A stretch of 64,000 nucleotides of DNA from Pterois miles (lineage: Eukaryota > Chordata > Actinopteri > Perciformes > Scorpaenidae): positions 2,646,501 through 2,710,500 of the forward strand of contig CAMQGK010000038.1 in the NCBI GenBank assembly GCA_947000775.1. Reading direction: 5' to 3'. The stretch's first letter is position 1, and each line of letters starts with the position of its first letter. Below the pieces are notes generated by a model, which made no database searches, was not told where the DNA came from, and saw only the letters and a list, made by a program, of their open reading frames with translations. Positions 1 through 11,759 of this stretch are shown here, piece by piece. Made by a program: the position numbers and the translations under genes.

Positions 1-242
1 GAGAAGCAGATTGTGACAGTGCAGACCCATCGTCATCCATTTATCCTGTTAGGAGGTCCATCGCAGACCAACTAAAGACAACCATTCACACATCCTGTTT
101 AGAGCAATTTAGAGTCATCAGTCAACCTACTGCATGTCTTTGGACATGTGAACCCGGAGAAAACCAACACTAACATGGGGAGAACATGCAAACTCCACAA
201 AGAAGAAGCAAGAGTGCTAACCAGCGCACCACCATGCAGCCC
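1..242 (-). repeat. Decayed tRNA-headed SINE, family C (copy 1)
   Basis: This matches the longer copies at 1681, 14899 and 40626 in fragments: the 3' end around 29-60, the middle around 86-130 (GTCTTTGGAC) and the tRNA-like head ending ACCATGCAGCCC near 241. About 150 bp in the middle is missing. It is read in minus orientation because the tRNA-related head lies at the right end. Confidence 0.7.
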
Positions 243-1329
243 CATCCACACAGACATAATAACTGAAACTGTAGGCTAAACAATAAGACATATACTGAAG
301 GCATAAAATATGTAAATCACATGTTGTCCCAAACAGTCATATATCACTAATCACTCCTTGCAGAGGAACAAGATATTCAGACGCTGACTTCTGTCCTTGT
401 GCACTGTGAAAAGGTTCTCCATTTTCACTGACAGTGTTTTGTCTGATTAATTGTTGATTTCAGTCCAGTGTCTCAGTTTATTTGTTATCATGCTAAGTAT
501 TAGATAAAAATGACCCAAGCTTGTTTGTTTTATGTGTGTTTTATATTTAATTTGAAGTCCTACCTGGCATGGTGGGGTAGATCAGCAGCTCAATTAAGGA
601 AAGTGCCAACAGGTTTTCCTCACGGTGTCCTCTTAGCAGGGAGGGGCTGGGCTCTGTTAACATGTAGGATGATATAGGTCAGATAGTTCTGCAGTAAATG
701 GCTTTCTATAATGCCTTGGGGGCTCATGGGTATGTGTGAGTGCCCCTAGATAGATTGAGATGTCAGCGGTAACTTAGAGATGTTGTTTTAATGACCTGTT
801 CATTATTCTGTGTGAATTTGGATGTTTGCTCGGTTTAGTTCACCCTGTACTTACCTGGTCAGGTGTCCAGTCAGGTGAGGCTGAGAAGATAAAATTTACT
901 GGAGTAAGAGGGGGGAAAAAAAAGAGGTGGCAGCTTTCTTGTTTTGTCTCAGTGTTTTGGGACACAGCCACTTTCAAAAGGTGAAAATTTTCAAAATTCC
1001 CACAGACTGGACATCGAGGTTTACAGGACTGGTGAAGTCACAGTTGTTATGAGTCCACAGAGCATGCACACAGCAGGAGGATTGCAGTCATGCTTCAAAA
1101 GGGCTGTTTTTAGCTTTGACCACTAAGGGGTCTTCTAGGTCTTTTCTTAGAAAGGCCTGTAAGACCTTCAGACAGACCAGACCCATGCTCGTCACTTCTC
1201 CCAGTGGTTGTAACGTTTTTTCTTGTCAGAGTGATCAGGAACCATTTTCAAAAATTCATGATTGAACCTGAAGTACTGCAGGACCACAGTATAACTGCAG
1301 CCTTCGGAAAAAATAAAAATCCAACAAAC
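243..1329. other. Non-coding sequence, nothing recognised
   Basis: Mixed AT-rich sequence with a poly-A-like stretch near 911-925. I see no gene, RNA gene or repeat family here. The short open frame around 944-1126 has no recognisable motif. Confidence 0.5.
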
Positions 1330-1680
1330 TACAGGATATTCTAGTTAAGGCCAAATTAAACCACTAAATGACCCCAAACCCAGAGGTCATGTCGAAATAT
1401 TCAAACACAAAGACTGGATTTATAGCCAGCATAGTAAACAAAATACTTGAAACAAGGTAATACTAATTCCAGGAACTGTGTTTACCTTATTGCATGCAGG
1501 AAATGTGGACTACAGTATGTGGGGGAAACCGGCAATTTCATTTTGACCATATTTGAGAAAAAAAAACAGCACATACTCCTCTGGTCCATCATCTCTTGTG
1601 ACATGGATGGGCATCAGTCCAAACCACAGTTATTCATAGTCAACCACAGTGGTCTGCATCCCTAAGAACACAAGGAGAGA
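1330..1680 (+). mobile_element. Penelope-like retroelement fragment with GIY-YIG endonuclease motif
   Basis: A short plus-strand frame (1447-1665) contains NCVYLIACRKCGLQYVGETG. This is the hallmark of a GIY-YIG endonuclease domain: VYL in place of GIY, then C-x2-C, then YVG in place of YIG. In fish this version with paired cysteines is typical of the C-terminal domain of Penelope-like retroelements. The Arg and Glu residues expected further along are lost in a drifted frame (FILTIFEKKKQH, where arginine-rich sequence is expected). The reverse transcriptase part is absent, so this is a short dead remnant. A SINE begins directly after it. An uncharacterised GIY-YIG host fragment is the alternative. 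Confidence 0.62.
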
Positions 1681-2041
1681 AATCCAGCCATCCATCTTCA
1701 ACCGCTTACCCCGTTAGGGGTCACGGGGGGCTGGAGCCGATCCCAGCTGGCATTGGGCGAAGGCGGGGTTCACCCTGGACAGGTCGCCAGTCCATCGCAA
1801 GGCACATAGAGACAGAAACATAGAGACAGACAACCATTCACGCTCATATTCACACCTACAGGCAATTTCATCAAGTCAAGAGTCATCAATTAACCTGCAT
1901 GTCTTTGGACTGTGGGAGGAAGCTGGAGCACCCGGAGACAAACCACGCTAACACGGGACGAACATGCAAACTCCACACAGAAGGGCCCCAAGCCGGATTC
2001 GAACCTGTGACCCTCTCTCAGTGAGGTGACGCCGCTAACGA
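1681..2041 (-). repeat. tRNA-headed SINE, family C (copy 2, head truncated)
   Basis: On the plus strand it starts with the (ATCC)n-type tail, then CAACCGCTTACCCCGTTAGG, CCAGCTGGCATTGGGCGAAG and GTCTTTGGACTGTGGGAGGA. It ends at GCCGCTAACG, so the terminal ~20 bp of the tRNA-like head seen in other copies is missing. The body is nearly full length and otherwise well preserved. Confidence 0.82.
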
Positions 2042-2576
2042 TAAGAAAATTAGACACCATACATCACGAGGTCTTAATGAGAAGTTCCACAGGATTGAAC
2101 AGTTAATGGACAGTGTATTAATTAAACTCCCCCTTTCCCCCTAAACCCTACCTGTCCACCGCTCCTGATGCACCAGGATGGGTTAGATGCAGTAGGTCAC
2201 TGTGGGTTATGTGCAACGTGTGACAGCAAAATGGATTTACATTTACAGTTTTTACAAATCTGCAAGCTCACCACTAAATCTTACACTTTTTGCTTTAACA
2301 TAAAACAAGCAATAACACATGTATTTGCATTCAGTGGATTTAATAGTGACGTGAAAGTAAATTTTATTTATATACTGTTTGTATGTTTGTTTGCTGTTTG
2401 ACCAAACGACCATCAGAGGGCAGCAGAGACATGCTGGTAATAAACCCTCTGGCTCAGTATCGATGCTGCGTTCATGGGCTGAAGAGCAGATTTACCGGGA
2501 AAACAGATGATTTACCGGGAAAACAGACGTTTCACCAACAACACGACACGTCTGCACGACATCGGTACACAGAATA
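2042..2576. other. Non-coding sequence with one short direct duplication
   Basis: No gene is recognised. Around 2489-2528 the word GATTTACCGGGAAAACAGA occurs twice in tandem, which is a small local duplication. Confidence 0.5.
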
Positions 2577-2640
2577 AAGATAAAATAACATATTGCTTTA
2601 TTAGTCCCACAGTAGGGAAATACACAAAATAATAACCTTT
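2577..2640 (-). repeat. SINE tail fragment (family A type)
   Basis: TTTATTAGTCCCACAGTAGG followed by GAAATACAC is the reverse complement of the 3' end shared by the family A SINEs at 7350, 25104 and 37964. Only the tail is present. Confidence 0.6.
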
Positions 2641-2890
2641 CTGAAATAATATAAGAATCAAAATTTTCAGATCTTTTCTTACAGCTTCACTCAGATTTAA
2701 AGGGTTTATAATATAAAAAAAAAAAACTTTGACCTTAAAGTTCAACACAGCTTTTGGGTGATTACACCACTGAATTAATCTACACTTATGTAATTATATT
2801 GTATAGTTAGAAATAATAATTTATTCTTCTCTGTCACTGCAAATTAGTTTTTACTTTTAGCATTTCAAAAACATCAGAATTAAAAGTTTT

Positions 2891-3492
2891 GTCTCCCAGA
2901 AAGACCAGGAGAAACTCATCCATGCGTTCATCTCTAGCAGACTGAGGCTACAGGTTAAACCAGGACTAACAGATCTGAACACATCACATGCGTTTTAAAA
3001 TCTCTACACTGGCTTCCAGTCAGTCAGAACAGATTTAAAACCCTACCGATCGTTTACACCCAGAAGGGTTTAGGCCCAGAATGCATCTGTGATCTGTTCA
3101 GAGAATATAGACCTAGCAGGGCTCTTAGATCCGAGGACTCAGGTCAGCTAGTCCAGGCCAGAGTCCGGACTAAACATGGAGAAGCAGCATTTAGCTGTTA
3201 TGCTGCAAACAAGTGGAACAAACTGCCAGTGGAGATTAAACCTTCACCAAACATAGGGTTAAAAACATTTCTTTTCTCATGCGCCTATGCATGAAATCTG
3301 CGCGGTATCGTTTAACTTATTTGGACTGTTGCTTGCTTTTAATCATTTTAATTCGATCTAGTTATTTTACATGGTTTTATTAGGATTTTGCAGTGTCTTA
3401 ATATGATTTTGTTCTTGTATGTGCTTTTTAATGCTTCATCTGCACCCCACTGTAATACATGAAGTGTGCTGTACAAATAAACGTGCCCTTTA
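2891..3492 (+). mobile_element. 3' end of an L2/CR1-like non-LTR retrotransposon
   Basis: Broken plus-strand frames give EKLIHAFISSRLRLQ, a WIPVSQNRFKTLP-like stretch, YRPSRALRSEDSGQLVQARV and KWNKLPVEIKPSPN. These match the order of motifs in the C-terminal reverse transcriptase region of teleost L2/CR1-type LINEs. Several frameshifts and stops make it non-functional. It finishes with a TGTACAAATAAA-type 3' tail near 3470-3485, as is usual for these elements. The 5' part is missing, consistent with 5' truncation on insertion. Confidence 0.72.
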
Positions 3493-5174
3493 CTTCCACA
3501 AGGTCATTTTTCAGTCACTTCAAGTCACATTTTATTTTCCTCCAAGTAAAAGTTAAAAATCTGAAAATATCAAACTGACAAAAAAAAAAAAAACAACTTC
3601 AAATTATTTAAAGTGTTGAGAGGAGTCCAAGTTTCCAGTTTCTGTCAGAGCAGTTTTATAAACTGTAGCTTAAACTGGGTGAAATTATTGACCACGTATA
3701 GACATTTGTCCAAAATGTCTAATTTTTGAGAGATAAATCTGACAAACTGCTGTCAGAAGTTACAACTCGTGGGCGCAGAATAAAACTATAAACCTTTAAA
3801 AAAAATTTAAAAAATAAAACGAATACACTTGCTGGATCATGGATGTCAAACGTGTTCCTGAAAACAGACGTCTGTGTGATATAAAATCAATCAAACCACA
3901 TGAATATTTATCAGAATAAATATATAAATCATGGTGATATTGTAAAGGTTCATCCCGTCTTTTACAGCTTTATTTGTGTTTCGTACTTTTGTCCATCAGT
4001 CAGATGATCAGATAGCAGGAGGATCTATGCTGCTGACCCTAGATTCAATAAAAATAAAATAATATCTAATATAATATATATAGATAATATCCTCGACAGT
4101 CTGGTTTTAGGTTCGTTATGTTTAACAAATGAGACCTCCTCTCATATAAACTTCTGTAAAATTTCTGCAGTAATTTTACCGTTTGTCTATTAATTAATGA
4201 CGACACAGGCAGGTGATAAACTCTGCTCTGCAAATTAAAAAGTGAAAATCACATTTTTATAATATAGTTAATTTTTTTCCCGAGGATGAATCAGTGTTGG
4301 ATCAAAGTCAGTGTTTGATGTGAAAATATTGGTTATTAATTACTCCCCAGTAGACCCACATAGACACATATTTATATATATATATATATATATATATTTT
4401 TTGTTTGTGTAATCTCACATTAATTCATATTTGATCATTTTAATCCAGTGGAAGTCAGATAAAAAAGATTCCTTCACTGCTCCTTCAGGTTGTTTTTCCT
4501 TTAATCGTTTGTATGTTTTTGTATTGTTTGTTTGCCTCTAATTTTTTTTAATTAAAGATGCTAATTTTACCTCCAGCAGCAGCGACTGATTTGCATTTCT
4601 GCTGCAGAAAAAAAAGAAAAGCTTAAAGCCGTAGATTCTGCTGTTCAGAGAGAGGAAGAGGAGGAGGGGAGTCCGACTGTGACGCCATCGGTTGTGACTG
4701 AAAAAGACAACCAGATCACCGGCAACAAATTTAGCAACGTCTCCAGACCGGCAGGGAAAAAGCAAGAAGTATGTTGAAATACTGTATATTTGAACTCATT
4801 TCCAATGCTGCTCAGAAAAATCACAGTCAACCACAACCTTTACGATTTATGCAAATGAGAGTATGACGTTATCTGGCGACTTTTAGCGACTTGAGGAGCT
4901 ACTGTTGTCTGATTTCACTGGAAAAGAGGCCAAACTGCGCTGCATGTTGTTTTCCATTACTTGAACCGGACTCACGTCATGGAACCAAAACTTACAGAGA
5001 ACCTACGGAAATGAATTAGAGCCACATGTGAAAAATGTTGAGTTCGAAGAATAAAGGTACAACTAGGACTCTGTGATACTGGAAAAATGCCATAATTTAT
5101 TTTTTTTGTGATAAAAATACAGGAAGACTCACTGTAAAATTTTATGTTATTATTATTATGATACTAAACTAACA
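3493..5174. other. AT-rich unique sequence with a (TA)n microsatellite
   Basis: No gene is recognised. A (TA)n run lies at about 4371-4398 and an A12 run at 3580-3592. Short frames at 4538-4836 carry no family motif. Confidence 0.5.
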
Positions 5175-6692
5175 TGACCCTACAATACTATAATACCATA
5201 ACCCCACCCTACTATACTATACTACCATGACCCTACTATACTATACTACCTAACACTAATATGCTACCATAACCCTACTACACTATATTACCATAACCTT
5301 ACTATACTATGCTATACTACCATAACCCTACTATACTATACTACCATAACCTTACTATACTATGCTATACTACCATAACCCTACTACACTATTCTATCAT
5401 GACCTTACTACTAACACTACTATAGTACCATATCCTTACTATACTATCAAACAAACCAAAATACACAGCCCTACTATACTATATTACCATAAATATATAT
5501 TATCCCTATACTACCATGACCCTACTATACTATACTACCATGACCCTACTATACTATACTACTATAACATATTATATTATCATTACCCTACTATACTATA
5601 CTACCATAACCCTACTATACTATACTACCATGGCCCTACTATACTATACTACCATAACATATTATATTATCATTACCCTACTATACTATACTACCATGAC
5701 CCTACTATACTATACTACCATGACCCTACTATACTATACTACCACGGCCCTACTATACTATACTACCATAAAATATTATATTATCATTACCCACTACTAT
5801 ACTACCATGACCCTACTATACTATACTACCATAACATATTATATTATCATTACCCTACTATACTATACTACCATGACCCTACTATACTATACTACCATGA
5901 CCCTACTATACTATACTACCATAACATATTATATTATCATTACCCTAATACACTATACTACCATAACCCTACTATACTATACTACCATGGCCCTCCTATA
6001 CTATACTACCATAACATATTATATTATCATTACCCTACTATACTATACTACCATAACCCTACTATACTATACTACCATGGCCCTACTATACTATACTACC
6101 ATAACATATTATATTATCATTACCCTACTATACTATACTACCATAACCCTACTATACTATACTACCATGGCCCTACTATACTATACTACCAAACATATTA
6201 TATTATCATTACCCTACTATACTATACTACCATACCCTACTATACTATACTACCATGACCCTACTATACTATACTACCATAACATATTATATTATCATTA
6301 CCCTACTATACTATACTACCATGACCCTACTATACTATACTACCATGGCCCTACTATACTATACTATACTACCATGGCCCTACTATACTATACTACCATA
6401 ACATATTATATTATCATTACCCTACTATACTATACTACCATAACATATTATATTATCATTACCCTACTATACTATACTACCATGGCCCTACTATACTATA
6501 CTACCATGGCCCTACTATACTATACTACCATAACATATTATATTATCATTACCCTACTATACTATACTACCATGGCCCTACTATACTATACTACCATGAC
6601 CCTACTATACTATACTACCATAGCACAACAATACAAAAACATGGCCCTACTATACTATACTACCATGGCCCTACTATACTATACTACCATAA
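5175..6692. repeat. 24-bp tandem array with periodic 18-bp variant (~1.5 kb)
   Basis: The monomer is CCCTACTATACTATACTACC plus ATGA or ATAA (24 bp). At intervals the array carries an AT-only block, ACATATTATATTATCATTA. Successive blocks are separated by about 42, 63, 90 or 114-119 bp, that is, 42 plus multiples of 24, and 90 is the commonest. The last monomers end in ACAGACAGACAGATG. Because 24 is divisible by 3, reading frames of up to 399 codons stay open, but they are simple Tyr/Thr/Leu-rich repeats and not proteins. Confidence 0.97.
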
Positions 6693-7349
6693 CAGACAGA
6701 CAGATGATGTCTTAATGAAGTCAGCAGCAGCTCTTCTGTCAGCTCTCCACACTGAGTGCTGATCTGCTGACCTGCAAGAGTGTTATTTGTTTAAAGCAGA
6801 GCTAATCCTCAATTGTCACGCTACCCTAATCCCATCGCCAGCCTTCCTTTTCAATCCCATCATCCCCCTCTCTCTCTCACACACTCCCCAAACCTTCAGA
6901 CGGCGAGCAGAAATCACTACGACGGCCACTCCAACATGAACCAAATGTCAGCCTTTCCTACCTTGCCGAGCCGCAGATGGATGAGATAATTACAGCTGCT
7001 GCTCGTTTTCTGACAGGCGCTCGTCAGCCGCCATCTTCCTCCTTCGAGCAGGAGAGGAAGATCTATTAAATACAAAAACATAGAGATTTGAGTTTAAGAT
7101 TAATCCACTTTAAAATCTGAAGTGTTTCTGAAATCCAGACGTCAAGGTAAAATTCCTGAAACATTTCTTTAAAAAAGTATATCTGGTGAGGGTAGATGAT
7201 ATTTCACCCTTGGAGGCCACTGGTTAATTACATTTCATTTTTCTTTAGTGATGAAATAAATAAAATCTAGTGGGCTACAGTAAGTGACAGTATCTTCAAC
7301 ACTGCTGCATAAATGTAATACGGAAAAGGAACGGATAAATAGATAAGTA
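6693..7349. other. Unique non-coding sequence, possible conserved element
   Basis: From ~6780 to 7050 the sequence is unique and balanced in composition (for example GATGAGATAATTACAGCTGC at 6981-7000), unlike the surrounding arrays. It could be a cis-regulatory element, but this cannot be shown from one genome. Confidence 0.35.
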
Positions 7350-7685
7350 GAAGAAGAAGATAGTCCTTTATTAGTCCCACGAGGGGAAATTCAATTTTTT
7401 CACTCTGTTGTTAACTTATACACAGTACATGCAGACCCGAACACACACATGCACAAACATGCAACAATGGAGAGATGTCAGAGTGAGGGGGCTGCTCCTG
7501 ACAAACGCCCCGAGCAGTTGGGGGTTTGGTGCCTTGCTCAGGGGCACCTCGGCAGTGCCCAAGAGGTAAACTGGCACCTCTCCAGCTACCAGTTCACACT
7601 CAGTTCTTGGTCCATGGCGGGACTTGAACCGGTGACCCTCCGGTTCCCAAGCCAACTCCCTACAGACTGAGCTACTGCCGCCCCC
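7350..7685 (-). repeat. tRNA-derived SINE, family A (copy 1)
   Basis: Read on the minus strand: GGGGGCGGCAGTAGCTCAGT, with A-box-like TAGCTCAGTCTG and B-box GGTTCAAGTCC; then a body containing GTGCCCCTGAGCAAGGCACC; then a GGGACTAATAAAGGACTA 3' end and a (CTT)n tail, seen on the plus strand as AGAAGAAGAAG at 7350-7360. It is essentially full length. Confidence 0.88.
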
Positions 7686-8017
7686 AAAAATAAAATAACG
7701 CACCGTTTACATCTGAAAATGAGAACTAAGGGGCTCAATAGCAGCAGTATGATGATTGTTATGTAGCAGGACAAGGTGCAGACAGCAGGTCAACAGATCT
7801 GTGTCATAAGTCTCTGAGCTGAGAGGCTGATGGTCCAGTTAAAAGCTCTGATGGTGCCGTGCAGCCATGTTCCTATCATCTGCCACACGGTAATAAAAAG
7901 AACAGTCTGTGTGCTGATTGGCTGTGGTTCTTGATGATTTTGGGTCCTGAATGACCAGGAGACCGTTTCAAGTGATGTCACGCCTCCACCGTGCGCCGAT
8001 CAGCAGCTGTGGCCAGA
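7686..8017. other. Non-coding spacer between SINE and 43-bp array
   Basis: Unique sequence with no gene or repeat recognised. Confidence 0.5.
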
Positions 8018-10755
8018 AAAACAGAACGGTTCTGTATCAGAGCGTGAAGCAGCCCGTCAGCAGGTAGAACAGTTCTGTATCAGAAGGTGATGCAGCCTGT
8101 AGCAGGTAGGACGGTTCTGTATCAGAGCATGAAGCAGCCCATCAGCAGGTAGAACGGTTCCATACCTGAACGGGAAGCAGCCCGTCAGCAGGTAGAACGG
8201 TTCCGTATCACAGGGTGATGCAGCCCGTCAGCAGGTAGAACAGTTCTCTATCAGAGCGTGAAGCAGCCCATCAGCAGGTAGAACAGTTCTGTATCAGAAG
8301 GTGATGCAGCCTGTCAGCAGGTAGAACGGTTCCATATCAGAGCATGAAGCAGCCCGTCAGCAGGTAGAACGGTTCTGTATCAGAGCATGAAGCAGCCCGT
8401 CAGCAGGTAGAACGGTTCCGTATCAGAGCGTGAAGCAGCCCGTCAGCAGGTAGAATGGTTCTGTATCAGAGCGTGAAGCAGCCCGTCAGCAGGTAGAACG
8501 GTTCCATACCTGAACGGGAAGCAGCCCGTCAGCAGGTAGAACGGTTCCATATCAGAGCGTGAAGCAGCCCGTCAGCAGGTAGAACAGTTCTGTATCAGAG
8601 CGTGAAGCAGCCCGTCAGCAGGTAGAACGGTTCTGTATCAGAGCATGAAGCAGCCCGTCAGCAGGTAGAACGGTTCTGTATCAGAGCATGAAGCAGCCCG
8701 TCAGCAGGTAGAACAGTTCTGTATCAGAGCATGAAGCAGCCCGTCAGCAGGTAGAACGGTTCCATACCTGAACGGGAAGCAGCCCGTCAGCAGGTAGAAC
8801 GGTTCCGTATCACAGGGTGATGCAGCCCGTCAGCAGGTAGAACAGTTCTCTATCAGAGCGTGAAGCAGCCTGTCAGCAGGTAGAACGGTTCTGTATCAGA
8901 GCGTGAAGCAGCCCGTCAGCAGGTAGAACGGTTCCATATCAGAACGTGAAGCAGCCCGTCAGCAGGTAGAACAGTTCTCTATCAGAGCGTGAAGCAGCCC
9001 GTCAGCAGGTAGAACAGTTCTGTATCAGAAGGTGATGCAGCCTGTCAGCAGGTAGAACGGTTCCATATCAGAGCATGAAGCAGCCCGTCAGCAGGTAGAA
9101 CGGTTCTGTATCAGAGCATGAAGCAGCCCGTCAGCAGGTAGAACGGTTCCGTATCAGAGCGTGAAGCAGCCCGTCAGCAGGTAGAATGGTTCTGTATCAG
9201 AGCGTGAAGCAGCCCGTCAGCAGGTAGAACGGTTCCATACCTGAACGGGAAGCAGCCCGTCAGCAGGTAGAACGGTTCCATATCAGAGCGTGAAGCAGCC
9301 CGTCAGCAGGTAGAACAGTTCTGTATCAGAGCGTGAAGCAGCCCGTCAGCAGGTAGAACGGTTCTGTATCAGAGCATGAAGCAGCCCGTCAGCAGGTAGA
9401 ACGGTTCTGTATCAGAGCATGAAGCAGCCCGTCAGCAGGTAGAACAGTTCTGTATCAGAGCATGAAGCAGCCCGTCAGCAGGTAGAACGGTTCCATACCT
9501 GAACGGGAAGCAGCCCGTCAGCAGGTAGAACGGTTCCGTATCACAGGGTGATGCAGCCCGTCAGCAGGTAGAACAGTTCTCTATCAGAGCGTGAAGCAGC
9601 CTGTCAGCAGGTAGAACGGTTCTGTATCAGAGGGTGAAGCAGCCCGTCAGCAGGTAGAACGGTTCCATATCAGAACGTGAAGCAGCCCGTCAGCAGGTAG
9701 AACAGTTCTCTATCAGAGCGTGAAGCAGCCCGTCAGCAGGTAGAACAGTTCTGTATCAGAAGGTGATGCAGCCTGTCAGCAGGTAGAACGGTTCCATATC
9801 AGAGCATGAAGCAGCCCGTCAGCAGGTAGAACGGTTCTGTATCAGAGCATGAAGCAGCCCGTCAGCAGGTAGAACGGTTCCGTATCAGAGCGTGAAGCAG
9901 CCCGTCAGCAGGTAGAATGGTTCTGTATCAGAGCGTGAAGCAGCCCGTCAGCAGGTAGAACGGTTCCATACCTGAACGGGAAGCAGCCCGTCAGCAGGTA
10001 GAACGGTTCCATATCAGAGCGTGAAGCAGCCCGTCAGCAGGTAGAACAGTTCTGTATCAGAGCGTGAAGCAGCCCGTCAGCAGGTAGAACGGTTCTGTAT
10101 CAGAGCATGAAGCAGCCCGTCAGCAGGTAGAACGGTTCTGTATCAGAGCATGAAGCAGCCCGTCAGCAGGTAGAACAGTTCTGTATCAGAGCATGAAGCA
10201 GCCCGTCAGCAGGTAGAACGGTTCCATACCTGAACGGGAAGCAGCCCGTCAGCAGGTAGAACGGTTCCGTATCACAGGGTGATGCAGCCCGTCAGCAGGT
10301 AGAACAGTTCTCTATCAGAGCGTGAAGCAGCCTGTCAGCAGGTAGAACGGTTCTGTATCAGAGCGTGAAGCAGCCCGTCAGCAGGTAGAACGGTTCCATA
10401 TCAGAACGTGAAGCAGCCAGTCAGCAGGTAGAACGGTTCCATATCAGAGTATGAACCAGCCCGTCAGCAGGTAGAACGGTTCCGTATCAGAGCATGAACC
10501 AGCCTGTCAGCAGGTAGAACGGTTCCATATCAGAGGATGAACCAGCCCGTCAGCAGGTAGAACGGTTCCGTATCAGAGCATGAAGCAGCCCGTCAGCAGG
10601 TAGAACGGTTCCGTATCAGAACATGAAGCAGCCCGTCAGCAGGTAGAACGGTTCCATATCAGAGTATGAACCAGCCCGTCAGCTGGTAGAACGGTTCCAT
10701 ATCAGAGTATGAACCAGCCCATCAGCTGGTAGAACGGTTCCGTGTCACAAGGCGA
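8018..10755. repeat. 43-bp tandem array with a 731-bp, 17-monomer higher-order repeat
   Basis: The monomer is GAAGCAGCCCGTCAGCAGGT followed by AGAACGGTTCTGTATCAGAG and CGT (43 bp), in about 63 copies. Diagnostic monomers carrying CATACCTGAACGGG fall at 8161, 8505, 8763, 9236, 9494, 9967 and 10225. The pairs 8505/9236/9967 and 8763/9494/10225 are each exactly 731 bp apart, which is 17 x 43. The copy from 8161 to 8762 is 602 bp (14 x 43) and lacks three adjacent monomers. After ~10440 the order breaks down into diverged monomers with GAACCAG. Copies are almost identical, so the last amplification was recent. Confidence 0.97.
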
Positions 10756-10875
10756 AGCAGCCCAACATGGAGGGGCGGGCTTTATGACCTGTACTGCAGC
10801 CAGCCACCAGGGTGCGATCCAGAGGGTTTTTACTTCACTTTTGGGGAGCTGTCATGTCGTCTATATGGGAGGTTC
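10756..10875 (+). repeat. Fragment of a dispersed fish repeat
   Basis: CAGCCAGCCACCAGGGTGCG, then ACTTCACTTTTGGGGAGCTG and TCATGTCGTC. I recognise this from memory as an interspersed teleost repeat. It joins the last 43-bp monomer directly, so the array may have grown from its edge. Confidence 0.5.
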
Positions 10876-11759
10876 CAGTGGGCGTCTTAGACAGTGTTTA
10901 GAGGCAGACCGACACGTTGTTGGTTTGAGTCTGCACATAAAATTAAGTGACACTAACTAAAATATAAAAAATCCCTTCCCTTATGTTAAAAAAAACTGCA
11001 ATATAAATACTTTTCTTCTTATCTAAAATAAATAGGCTCAGCTTATTGTTATTCTGTAATAAATCATCATAAATCATCTTGCAACCACAGAGCATTATGT
11101 AGCAGCCCTCTCTGGAGAAACCCTGGAGGGTATGGTTGGTGGTAGGTGTCCTCCCCCTTCGCCCTGACCCCGGGTCACCCGACTCCCCGTCCAACCTGCT
11201 CCTTCCTGCCTCAGGTTTTGTTTTAATGGTGATGAGCCGAAACTCTGCAGATCAGGATGGCTGCTGTCTGTTTTCTCTCCGGGAGCAAAGAGCCAAAAGT
11301 CTCACCTCCATCTTTTTCATCTCAAGCTGACAGACAAATGCTCTTCTGTCTTTCTCTCCGTCGACCCATTTGGACGTCGCCACAGGCCGCTGGCAGCGAG
11401 TCCGGATGTCACCATTGCCTGCGACCAATCAGCATTGTTTTATTTACTAGTTCACTACTAATTCACTGAGCCACGATTCAGCAGAGCACAGCTGGACTTT
11501 CAGTCTTGTACAAGAAATCAGATACAACACTGAACATATATCACCTGACACTGCTGTTCTTTCAGCTGTTGACACCAATCTTTTTCCAGGAAGAAGCCAT
11601 TTCTCTGAAAATTCAAAAGATGAAAAGACTACAAAAATCATTCATGCATAATGCAAACCAACAGATTCCACAAGGCTCTCTTTTCAACCATTTAGTAGCT
11701 TTTTAGCTCAAATCAAGGCTTGAAGTCATGAATTATGTTGAGCACACCAGACTGCCACA
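10876..11759. other. Non-coding sequence, nothing recognised
   Basis: Mixed sequence. The several short overlapping frames share no recognisable motif. Confidence 0.5.

Noticed and set aside
5362..6715. Open frames of 298 and 399 codons on the plus strand
   Set aside because: They lie entirely within the 24-bp tandem array; the period is a multiple of 3, so frames remain open by chance.
8018..10755. Resemblance to a CRISPR array (regular repeats)
   Set aside because: Repeats are directly tandem with no unique spacers, and the genome is a vertebrate's.
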